From assembly GCA_964433495.1 (NCBI GenBank), contig CAYSRC010000041.1:1-22040 (forward strand): 22,040 nucleotides of DNA, given 5' to 3'. The notes under the pieces are model-generated. The model was not told where the DNA came from. It searched no databases and saw only the letters and a list, made by a program, of their open reading frames with translations. The stretch comes from CAYSRC01 sp964433495 (GTDB lineage: Bacteria > Bacillota > Clostridia > Oscillospirales > Ruminococcaceae). This document shows, one piece after another, positions 7,844 through 14,015 of the stretch. The position numbers and the translations under genes were made by a program. The stretch's first letter is position 1. Every line of letters begins with the position of its first letter.

Positions 7844-7967
7844 TGTGTTTCTCGTATTTTTTGTGGATTTCGTGTATTATGTGTGCTTCGTGTTCTTTGT
7901 GACTGTTCGCGTTATCTTTTTTCGCGATCTTCGCGTCTTTCTTGCTCCCCGTGTTCTTTGTGTTCTT
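7844..7967. repeat. Degenerate 9-base tandem array (CGTGTTCTT)
   Basis: About thirteen units follow each other, mostly at exact 9-base steps: for example CGTATTTTT (7853), TGTGGATTT (7862), CGTGTATTA (7871), TGTGTGCTT (7880), CGTGTTCTT (7889), CGCGATCTT (7923), CGCGTCTTT (7932), CGTGTTCTT (7950) and TGTGTTCTT (7959). The register slips near 7898-7922. The reverse-strand unit is AAGAACACG. It lies between the ygiQ promoter and start codon, so it would be transcribed as part of the ygiQ leader. Confidence 0.75.
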
Positions 7968-8035
7968 CGAGCCCCTGCGGCGATCCTCCCGCTTGCTGTC
8001 TGTTCGGCTGTTTATGGTACTGTTCGTATAAATCT

Positions 8036-8064
8036 ATTATAATACAACACAATTTGCGGTTCAA
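8036..8064 (-). promoter_or_regulatory. Sigma-A-type promoter for ygiQ
   Basis: On the minus strand TTGAAC (8064-8059) and a perfect TATAAT (8041-8036) are separated by 17 bases. Predicted transcription starts near 8029, giving a leader of about 215 bases that runs through the 9-base array to the ATG at 7814. Confidence 0.75.
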
Positions 8065-8310
8065 CTTCGACCGCGTTTTCCGTTAAACAACCTCCTGCCC
8101 GGCGGCCCTCGCCCCGAACGCGCCGCCTTGCCGGACAATATGCGCTCGCAGCGCGCCGTGCGTACAGGTCGGCCGTCGATTTGATTGCACCGATATCCGT
8201 TAAGCAACAGGATGTCCGACAATCCTTCGCCGCACAATGCCCCGAAAAGTCGTACTCACCCGGTTCACGATAACCCATTTGTGCAGCTCGGCCACCAAAT
8301 TGGCAGCACA

Positions 8311-8520
8311 CTTTTCAGTAAAAGTCAAGCCCTTTTGTCTCGATTTTACTCTATTCGACACTTTTCGACATTTTTCAGCGAGGTTTTACCTGTTTCGACG
8401 TGATTCGACCCTTTTCGCCTTGAATTTACGCGTCTCGACGCGATTCGTCTTTTTTCGATACTTTTTGATTTAATTCGATACGTTTCAAATAACGGCGACA
8501 CTTTCCAACAGCTTTCGGTG
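8311..8520. repeat. Helically phased 10-base array with TTCGAC core (Spo0A-box-like)
   Basis: Cut into 10-base blocks from 8311, the sequence lines up in one register for 21 blocks with no insertion or deletion. Twelve blocks have TTC at block positions 4-6 and four more have TTT. TTCGAC occurs at 8354, 8364, 8394 and 8404, and TTCGAT at 8454 and 8474, all at multiples of ten. The consensus is roughly nnWTTCGACR. The period equals one helical turn, so every core and every short T-run faces the same side of the DNA. The opposite strand reads GTCGAA, the core of a Spo0A box. Function is unknown; protein binding, DNA bending or both are possible. Confidence 0.8.
8354..8370 (-). promoter_or_regulatory. 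Tandem Spo0A-type boxes
   Basis: On the minus strand TGTCGAA occurs at 8370-8364 and again at 8360-8354, ten bases apart. TGTCGAA is the core Spo0A box, and a 10-base tandem spacing is the arrangement known from the B. subtilis abrB promoter. The pair sits about 290 bases upstream of the ygiQ promoter inside the phased array. Binding is inferred only from the motif. Confidence 0.45.
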
Positions 8521-8904
8521 TCGGGAGTCCCGGCCTTTCCGCCTTTTCTCCGCTCCGTCGTCCCCTTTCGCCCCTTGCACAATCACAATTCAATCGGCGC
8601 TGTTTCCCTTTCGCGCCCCGCGCAGGTCTGTCGCCGCTTTTTCGATCTGTCATTGTGCAGCAGAGCGCCCGAAAGCGGCTGTTTTATAAACAATTCGTAT
8701 AATTATCACACTATTCAACAAAAACTGACACCATACTCTGCCATTGTTCCCGCACTTCCCATCCCGTTCGACCCCCTTTGTACTAAGTCCCGCCGGCACA
8801 AACGCCCTGTCCGATGCCGATGTCCTTGCACCGTCCCGCCGATAAGGCGCAATCGACCCGTTCGTCGCGGCCGCGGCGTATCCTGCCGCGCCGAGAGCAA
8901 ACGG

Positions 8905-8934
8905 AACGCCCGCGGCCTGGCGGCCGCGGGCGTT
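8905..8934 (-). terminator. Probable terminator of the ribosomal cluster
   Basis: AACGCCCGCGGCC (8905-8917) and GGCCGCGGGCGTT (8922-8934) form a perfect 13-base-pair stem with a four-base loop. It is the strongest stem after the rplQ stop, about 104 bases downstream. The minus strand continues as CCGTTTGCTC, a weak T-run, while the plus strand continues GTTTTACTTTA, so the signal looks better for plus-strand transcripts and may work in both directions. A smaller AGCAAGCG/CGCTTGCT hairpin lies between it and rplQ (8959-8977). Confidence 0.6.
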
Positions 8935-9037
8935 TTACTTTAGGATAAATCTTCGGTCAGCAAGCGCAGCGCTTGCTTGAACGGTGCACGGTTTCGGCTG
9001 AGGCGGGGCAGAGCGCAGGCTCGCCTGTCCGCCCGTC

Positions 9038-9379
9038 TTACACCAGCTCGATAACCGCCATCTCGGCGGCGTCGCCGCGGCGCGGGCCCGTCTTGATTAT
9101 ACGGGTATAGCCGCCGCTGCGGTCGAGATATTTGGGGCCTATCTCGTCGATGGTCTTCTTCGCAACCGCTTCCTTGGTGATATAAGAATAAATCTGCCTT
9201 TTCGCGTGCAGCTCGTCGGACTTGCCGAGGGTGATCATCTTCTCGGCAATCGAGCGCACTTCCTTCGCGCGGGTAACGGTCGTCTCAATTCTGCCGTTCT
9301 CGAGCAGGAATGTAACCATCGCGCGCATCATCGCGTTGCGGTGATCGGTCGTTCTGCCGAGCTTTCTGGTACCGGCCAT
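9038..9379 (-). CDS. rplQ: 50S ribosomal protein L17
   Basis: Large-subunit protein of 113 residues near the peptide exit tunnel. It shows the L17 signature: MAGTRKLGRTTDHRNAMMR at the start, then LLENGRIETTVTRAKEVRSIAEKMITLGK, and a TGPRRGDAAEMAVIELV end. The ATG at 9379 is chosen over an in-frame GTG at 9388 because the GTG overlaps the AAGGAG site that serves the ATG. It is the last gene of the alpha operon, 107 bases after rpoA. That gap holds two small hairpins on the minus strand (GCGGC-gaa-GCCGC and GGCGC-gcaa-GCGCC, the latter with a GNRA loop). Confidence 0.97.
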   Translation of the reverse strand: MAGTRKLGRTTDHRNAMMRAMVTFLLENGRIETTVTRAKEVRSIAEKMITLGKSDELHAKRQIYSYITKEAVAKKTIDEIGPKYLDRSGGYTRIIKTGPRRGDAAEMAVIELV

Positions 9380-9486
9380 TGCAGTCACTCCTTTACGGAT
9401 TTAGGTAAGGCGCTTGCGCGCCGTTTTGTTTCTTTGCGCCCCCGCGGCTTCGCCGCTTTAAAGGGGATCTCGCTTTAAATGTCGGC

Positions 9487-10437
9487 TTACTCCTCACCGC
9501 TGCTGAGATTGAAGCCCAGCGCGTTGAGCTTGCCGATTACCTCCTCGAGGGACTTGATGCCGAGGTTGCGCACCTTCATCATGTCCTCCTGGGATTTGTT
9601 TATCAGGTCCTCAACCGTGTTGATCCCCGCCCTCTTGAGGCAGTTGAACGAGCGAACCGAGAGGTCAAGCTCCTCAATCGTCATCTCGAGAACCTTTTCC
9701 TTGCTCTTTTCATCCTTTTCGACGAGGATGTCGGAATCGAGCACCTCGTCCGAGAGGTTCATAAACAGCGCGAGGTGCTCGCACAAAACCTTTGCGCTGA
9801 GCGAGACCGCCTCCTGTGCGGTGATGGTCTTGTCGGTCTTTACCTCGAGCGTGAGCTTGTCATAGTCGGTTATCTGTCCGACACGGGTGTTTTCGACCGT
9901 GTAGTTTGCCCTGAGCACCGGTGTGTAGATGCTGTCCACCGGGATTACACCGATTGAGCCCGCCGTCTCCTGTTTGTTCTTGTCGGAGGAGATATAGCCG
10001 CGGCCCTTGTTAAACGTCAGCTCCATCACCAGCTTTGCGCCCTCGCCGAGGGTCGCAATGTGCCAGTCGGGGTCAAGTATCTCGAGGTCGGCGTCGGGCT
10101 TGATGCTTCCCGCCGTCACCTCGCACTCGCCCTCGGCCTCGATGTAGACGGTCTTGGGGCCGTCACAGTGAAGCTTTGCGGTGATTCCCTTGACATTGAG
10201 CACAATCTCGGTCACGTCCTCCTTGACGCCCTCAATTGTTGAAAACTCGTGAAGCACACCGTCTATCTTGATAGACTGCGCGGCGACACCGGGAAGCGAG
10301 GAGAGAAGCACTCTGCGAAGACCGTTGCCGAGCGTCGTGCCGAAGCCGCGCTCGAGCGGCTCGACCACAAACTTGCCGTAAGAACCGTCTTCGGACAGGT
10401 CAACCGTTTCTATCTTGGGCTTTTCTATCTCAATCAT
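9487..10437 (-). CDS. rpoA: DNA-directed RNA polymerase subunit alpha
   Basis: Assembly platform of RNA polymerase, 316 residues, the usual bacterial length. The N-terminal dimerisation domain (about 1-230) includes ERGFGTTLGNGLRRVLLSSLPG, the region that contacts beta and beta-prime. An acidic linker (around VEKDEKSKEK) leads to the C-terminal domain (about 245-310) with its helix-hairpin-helix DNA-binding segment (RNLGIKSLEEVIGKL), used for UP-element and activator contacts. AGGAGG precedes the ATG by six bases. It lies 78 bases after rpsD, the normal alpha-operon order. Confidence 0.98.
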   Translation of the reverse strand: MIEIEKPKIETVDLSEDGSYGKFVVEPLERGFGTTLGNGLRRVLLSSLPGVAAQSIKIDGVLHEFSTIEGVKEDVTEIVLNVKGITAKLHCDGPKTVYIEAEGECEVTAGSIKPDADLEILDPDWHIATLGEGAKLVMELTFNKGRGYISSDKNKQETAGSIGVIPVDSIYTPVLRANYTVENTRVGQITDYDKLTLEVKTDKTITAQEAVSLSAKVLCEHLALFMNLSDEVLDSDILVEKDEKSKEKVLEMTIEELDLSVRSFNCLKRAGINTVEDLINKSQEDMMKVRNLGIKSLEEVIGKLNALGFNLSSGEE

Positions 10438-10515
10438 ATAAACCCTCCTGTATGGACGGCCGCAGGCCGCCGTTTGTTCGCCTTCCCAAATAACCTTATC
10501 CCGCGAGGCGGTCTA

Positions 10516-11136
10516 TTATTTGGAGTACAGCTCGACGATGAAGTGCTCTTCGACCTCAAAGTCGATCTCGCTGCGCTCGGGCAGGCGGGTCACGTTGACG
10601 CTGAGCTTGTCGGCGTCGACCTCCATCCAAACGGGCTTCGGACGGGCGCCGTTGGCCTCGACCGCTTCCTTTATCTTGCCGCTGTCGGTCTTGCGCACCG
10701 CTATCTTGTCACCCGCGCTCACAAGGTAGGAGGGGATGTTGACGGTCTTGCCGTTGACCGAGAAGTGGCGGTGCAGAACAAGCTGGCGGGCCTCCTTGCG
10801 GGAGTTCGCAAAGCCGGCGCGATAGACGATGTTGTCAAGGCGCGACTCGAGGATGCGCAGCAGGTTTTCACCCGTCATGCCGTTCTGGCGCTCGGCCATC
10901 TCAAAGTATTTGGCAAACTGGCTCTCGAGCACGCCGTAGTATCTCTTTGCCTTCTGCTTTGTGCGCATCTGTATCCCGTACTCGGAGACCTTCTTGCGCC
11001 CCTGGCCGTGCTGGCCGGGCCCATAGCTCCTGCGCGTAAGAGCGCACTTGTCGGAATAGCAGCGCTCGCCCTTCAAAAAGAGCTTTTGTCCCTCTCTGCG
11101 GCAGTACCTGCACACAGCACCGGTATTTCTTGCCAT
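10516..11136 (-). CDS. rpsD: 30S ribosomal protein S4, zinc-binding form
   Basis: Primary 16S rRNA-binding protein of 206 residues, and in many bacteria the translational regulator of its own operon. C9, C12, C26 and C31 form the N-terminal zinc site of the C+ type. The motif RSYGPGQHGQ follows, and the S4 RNA-binding domain begins near residue 96 (SRLDNIVYRAGFANSRKEAR) with the HRHFSVNGKTVNIPSY strand-turn. It sits between rpsK and rpoA. I could not identify an S4 target pseudoknot in the short intergenic gaps. Confidence 0.98.
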   Translation of the reverse strand: MARNTGAVCRYCRREGQKLFLKGERCYSDKCALTRRSYGPGQHGQGRKKVSEYGIQMRTKQKAKRYYGVLESQFAKYFEMAERQNGMTGENLLRILESRLDNIVYRAGFANSRKEARQLVLHRHFSVNGKTVNIPSYLVSAGDKIAVRKTDSGKIKEAVEANGARPKPVWMEVDADKLSVNVTRLPERSEIDFEVEEHFIVELYSK

Positions 11137-11155
11137 ATCCCTTAATCCTCCTTAA

Positions 11156-11563
11156 TTAAACGCGGCGTCTTTTCGGCGGACGGCATCCGTTGTGCGGGAC
11201 GGGCGTGACGTCCTTTATCATCGTCACCTCAAGGCCCGCGGCCTGAAGCGCGCGTATTGCCGCCTCACGACCCGAGCCGGGCCCCTTGACAAAGACCTCG
11301 ACCGTCTTCATGCCGTGCTCCATCGCCGCCTTGGCGGAAACCTCCGCCGCCATCTGCGCCGCATACGGCGTCGACTTGCGGGAGCCCCTGAAACCGAGGC
11401 CGCCCGCGCTTGCCCACGATATGGCGTTGCCGCTCACGTCGGTGATCGTTACGATTGTGTTGTTGAAGGTCGACTGGATATGGGCCGCGCCGCGCTCGAT
11501 GTTCTTGCGCTCACGGCGTTTGCGGGTCACACCCGCCGCCTTCTTGGTATTTTTCGCTGCCAT
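11156..11563 (-). CDS. rpsK: 30S ribosomal protein S11
   Basis: Small-subunit platform protein of 135 residues that lines the mRNA exit region. The core begins at AHIQSTFNNTIVTITD and includes GGLGFRGSRKSTPYAAQ and the invariant C-terminal TPVPHNGCRPPKRRRV. The first 25 residues are a basic tail. AAGGAAG precedes the ATG by eight bases. It follows rpsM by 21 bases and precedes rpsD by 19, consistent with one transcript. Confidence 0.98.
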   Translation of the reverse strand: MAAKNTKKAAGVTRKRRERKNIERGAAHIQSTFNNTIVTITDVSGNAISWASAGGLGFRGSRKSTPYAAQMAAEVSAKAAMEHGMKTVEVFVKGPGSGREAAIRALQAAGLEVTMIKDVTPVPHNGCRPPKRRRV

Positions 11564-11584
11564 GCTCGGACTTCCTTTCTTATC

Positions 11585-11953
11585 TTACTTCTTCTTGTTG
11601 GCTATCGTTCTCTTCGGGCCCTTGCGGGTACGGGCGTTGGTCTTGGTGCGCTGACCGCGCACGGGAAGCCCCTTGCGGTGACGCACGCCGCGATAGCTGC
11701 CTATCTCGATAAGACGCTTGATGTCGAGCGCCACGTTGCGGCGAAGGTCGCCCTCCACCGTGATGTTGTGGTCGATGTACTCACGAAGCTTTGCCTGATC
11801 CTCATCGGTGAGATCCCTGACCCTTGTGTCGGGGTTGACGCCCGTCGCAGCAATGATCTTTTTGGCAGTGCTTTGGCCGATGCCGTAGATATAGGTAAGT
11901 CCGATTTCGACCCGCTTGTCTCTCGGCAGGTCTACACCAGCAATACGCGCCAT
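11585..11953 (-). CDS. rpsM: 30S ribosomal protein S13
   Basis: Head protein of the small subunit that bridges to the 50S subunit and contacts the P-site tRNA; 122 residues. The helix-two-turn-helix core is visible from MARIAGVDLPRDKRVEIGLTY through IYGIGQSTAKKI, with YRGVRHRKGLPVRGQRTK and a lysine/arginine-rich tail that reaches the tRNA. AGGAGG lies nine bases upstream. The gene follows rpmJ by 29 bases. Confidence 0.98.
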   Translation of the reverse strand: MARIAGVDLPRDKRVEIGLTYIYGIGQSTAKKIIAATGVNPDTRVRDLTDEDQAKLREYIDHNITVEGDLRRNVALDIKRLIEIGSYRGVRHRKGLPVRGQRTKTNARTRKGPKRTIANKKK

Positions 11954-11982
11954 GAAAATAATCCTCCTGATTTAAGAGCGTC

Positions 11983-12096
11983 TTAACCCTGACGCTGCTT
12001 GTGTTTGGGGTTTTTGCAGATGATCATCACACGACCGTGACGCTTGATCACCTTGCATTTTTCACATATCGGTTTAACGGAAGGTCTGACCTTCAT
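11983..12096 (-). CDS. rpmJ: 50S ribosomal protein L36, zinc-ribbon form
   Basis: A 37-residue gene between infA and rpsM. Translation gives MKVRPSVKPICEKCKVIKR and onwards to a KHKQRQG end. C11, C14, C27 and H32 form the zinc ribbon of the C+ form of L36. AGGAGG precedes the ATG at seven bases. The position infA-rpmJ-rpsM is the standard order for this cluster in Firmicutes. Confidence 0.97.
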   Translation of the reverse strand: MKVRPSVKPICEKCKVIKRHGRVMIICKNPKHKQRQG

Positions 12097-12129
12097 TTTT
12101 GCTACCTCCTGCGGAGTTGTGAGCGTCCC

Positions 12130-12348
12130 TTATTTGGAGCGCCATGTGATGCGGCCCTTCGTCAGGTCGTACGGAGACATCTCCACCGTCACCTTGTCAC
12201 CGACAAGGATGCGGATGTAGTTCATCCGAAGCTTTCCCGAGATGTGGGCCTGAATTCTGTGTCCGTTGGCGAGCTCGACCAAAAAGGTTGCGTTGGGCTG
12301 AACCTCTTTGACCACGCCCTCCAGCTCAAGAACATCGTCCTTGGACAA
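12130..12348 (-). CDS. infA: Translation initiation factor IF-1
   Basis: S1/OB-fold factor of 72 residues that blocks the ribosomal A site during initiation. Landmarks are LELEGVVKEVQPNATFLVEL, GHRIQAHISGKLR, GDKVTVEMSPYDLTKGRITWR. The start codon is TTG: the codon at 12348 is eight bases from AAGGAGG (12363-12357), and no ATG lies in a position that would give a full-length protein. The ribosome binding site lies across the end of the upstream KOW gene, only three bases away, so the two are probably translationally coupled. Confidence 0.97.
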   Translation of the reverse strand: MSKDDVLELEGVVKEVQPNATFLVELANGHRIQAHISGKLRMNYIRILVGDKVTVEMSPYDLTKGRITWRSK

Positions 12349-12351
12349 GGC

Positions 12352-12609
12352 TTAATCCTCCTTTTGACGGTTGCCGACGCTGCTGCAAATCGCGTCGTAC
12401 AGTTGTTTGTCGTCCGACAGCAGCCCGCGCGCGAGCACCGTTGCGGTGGGGGCGAGATGCTTAAGGTTTTTGCGCTTGGGGGCCGCGATCTTTCGCAGCT
12501 CGCCGTTCGCTACCTCGGCACAGTCGCCGTCCAGCGAAAGAACCGCAAAAAACCTGCCCTTGTCGCGCCCCGCTTTAGAGCACACCACGCTGCCGACCTG
12601 CAAATCCAT
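12352..12609 (-). CDS. KOW-domain RNA-binding protein (L14e-like)
   Basis: Small basic protein of 85 residues. The N-terminus carries a KOW-type motif, VGSVVCSKAGRDKGRFFAVL, as in L14e/L27e-like and other RNA-binding proteins. The remainder (RKIAAPKRKNLKHLAPT) is basic. In Clostridia such a gene commonly sits between map and infA, as here, which suggests a ribosome-associated role not defined from this sequence. I choose ATG at 12609, with GTGAGG as its binding site. An in-frame GTG at 12621 would give a 4-base overlap (GTGA) with the map stop and four extra residues. Confidence 0.85.
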   Translation of the reverse strand: MDLQVGSVVCSKAGRDKGRFFAVLSLDGDCAEVANGELRKIAAPKRKNLKHLAPTATVLARGLLSDDKQLYDAICSSVGNRQKED

Positions 12610-12617
12610 CCCGCGCC

Positions 12618-13367
12618 TCACTCGGCCGTGAGCACGACGGGGCCCGCGTCGGTCACGGCAACGGTGTACTCAAAATGTGCCGACAAACCGCCGTCCTTTG
12701 TAACCACGGTCCAGTCGTTGTCCAGCTTCTCGACCTGCCAGCCGCCCGTGTTGACCATCGGTTCAATCGCTATGGTCATCCCCGGGACAAGTCGGACGCC
12801 GTGTCCCTGTTTGCCGTAGTTCGGGACCTCGGGCTCCTCGTGCAGATGGTGCCCTACCCCGTGTCCCACGTAGTCGCGCACTACGGAAAAGCCGTTTTCC
12901 TCGACATAGGACTGAACCGCGTGACCTATGTCGCCTATCCTGCCGCCCGCAACCGCGGCCGCAACGCCCCGCTTAAGCGCCTCCTCGGTGACGGCGAGCA
13001 GCTTTTTGGCCTCGTCGCTCACCTCGCCCACCGGGATGGTCGTCGCGTTGTCCCCGTGGTAGCCGTTTTTAAAGGCGCCCACGTCGACGCTCACGATGTC
13101 CCCCTCCTTGAGGATGCGGTTGTAGGACGGGATGCCGTGTATAATCTCGTCGTTGACCGAGATACACGCGCTCTTCGGAAAACCCTGATAGCGGAGAAAG
13201 GAGGGCTTTGCGCCGCACGAGAGGATGAACTTCTTGATCTCATCGTCCACGTGCGCGGTCGAAACACCGGGGCGCACCGCCTCCCTCGCCACCCTGAGGG
13301 CCGCCGCCGAAATCCGGCAGGCCTCCCTCATCTCGGCAATCTCTTTCGGTGTCCTTATCTGTATCAT
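12618..13367 (-). CDS. map: Type I methionine aminopeptidase
   Basis: Cytosolic metalloprotease that removes the initiator methionine, 249 residues. Metal ligands are in place: D95 and D106 (SVDVGAFKNGYHGDNATT), H169 (YVGHGVGHHLHE), E202 (IEPMV) and E233 (HFEYT), with the catalytic H77 in IIHGIPS. It has no N-terminal zinc-finger extension, so it is the short type Ia. The ATG lies five bases after the adk stop, and its binding site overlaps the end of adk, indicating coupled translation. Confidence 0.97.
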   Translation of the reverse strand: MIQIRTPKEIAEMREACRISAAALRVAREAVRPGVSTAHVDDEIKKFILSCGAKPSFLRYQGFPKSACISVNDEIIHGIPSYNRILKEGDIVSVDVGAFKNGYHGDNATTIPVGEVSDEAKKLLAVTEEALKRGVAAAVAGGRIGDIGHAVQSYVEENGFSVVRDYVGHGVGHHLHEEPEVPNYGKQGHGVRLVPGMTIAIEPMVNTGGWQVEKLDNDWTVVTKDGGLSAHFEYTVAVTDAGPVVLTAE

Positions 13368-13372
13368 ACCGC

Positions 13373-14005
13373 CTACACCTCAAGCGCGGCAAGGGTGGCT
13401 CTTGTCGTGTCCGCGACCTCCTGTCTGCCGTCGACCGTCCGCAGCTTGCCCTGCTTTTCATAGTAGTCCTTGAGCTGTTCGGTCGTCTCGTGGTAGACCT
13501 TGAGACGCGTCTTCACCGTCTCGACCCTGTCGTCGTCCCGCACGATGAGCTTCTCGCCGCAGGCGTCGCATACGCCCTCCTTCGCGGGGCGCTTAAAGCT
13601 CACGTGGTAGGTGTTGCCGCAGCCGGGGCACACCCGGCGGCCCGACAGCCGCTCGAGGATGGTCTCGTCGGGAACCTCAAGGCTTATCACCTTGTCGACC
13701 TCGATGCCCATCTCCTCAAGGGCCTCGGCCTGGGCGACGGTGCGGGGCACACCGTCGAGGATAAACCCGTCGGCGCAGTCGTCCGCCGTCACCCTCTGCC
13801 TGAGGATACCGATGATGACGTCGTCGGGGACGAGGCGCCCGCTCGACATAAACTCATTTGCCCTTTGGCCGAGCTCTGTCCCGCGGCGCACCGCGTCCTT
13901 AAGGATGTTGCCTGTGCTTATTATCGGAATGGACAGGCGCTTTGAGATGATTTCAGCCTGAGTACCTTTCCCCGCACCGGGGGCTCCGAGTAAAATCAGC
14001 TTCAT
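13373..14005 (-). CDS. adk: Adenylate kinase, zinc-LID type
   Basis: Converts AMP and ATP to two ADP; 210 residues. The P loop is GAPGAGKGTQ (7-16), followed by the AMP-binding STGNILKDAVRRGTELG and FILDGVPRT. The LID carries C126, C129, C146 and C149, the zinc-stabilised form usual in Gram-positive bacteria. The ATG at 14005 has AAGGAGAGGG just upstream; a longer frame to 14095 would run through the end of secY and is rejected. It is ten bases from secY, within the spc operon. Confidence 0.98.
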   Translation of the reverse strand: MKLILLGAPGAGKGTQAEIISKRLSIPIISTGNILKDAVRRGTELGQRANEFMSSGRLVPDDVIIGILRQRVTADDCADGFILDGVPRTVAQAEALEEMGIEVDKVISLEVPDETILERLSGRRVCPGCGNTYHVSFKRPAKEGVCDACGEKLIVRDDDRVETVKTRLKVYHETTEQLKDYYEKQGKLRTVDGRQEVADTTRATLAALEV

Positions 14006-14015
14006 ATCCCTCTCC

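Larger units (their letters stand above)
7815..9037. other. Non-coding region between rplQ and ygiQ with two periodic arrays
   Basis: No gene is supported in these 1.2 kb. Reading from the ygiQ side, it contains a 9-base-period array (7844-7967), a minus-strand promoter (8036-8064), a 10-base-period array (8311-8520), an AT-rich patch near 8684-8720 and a long stem-loop (8905-8934) that probably ends the ribosomal transcript. Open frames here simply translate the arrays into Phe/Val- or Phe/Arg-rich strings without ribosome binding sites. Confidence 0.7.

Noticed and set aside
7845..8473. Short plus-strand frames giving Phe/Val- and Phe/Arg-rich peptides
   Set aside because: They are translations of the 9-base and 10-base arrays and have no ribosome binding site; the 10-base period changes frame at every unit.
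7844..8520. CRISPR array
   Set aside because: Units are 9 or 10 bases with no spacers and no cas genes nearby.
8698..8703. TATAAT on the plus strand in an AT-rich patch
   Set aside because: No -35-like hexamer lies 16-18 bases upstream and no plus-strand gene follows. An extended -10 on the minus strand (TGTGATAAT) is similarly unsupported.
8518..8943. A 141-codon plus-strand frame after the 10-base array
   Set aside because: It starts without a binding site, runs through the terminator stem and resembles no family.
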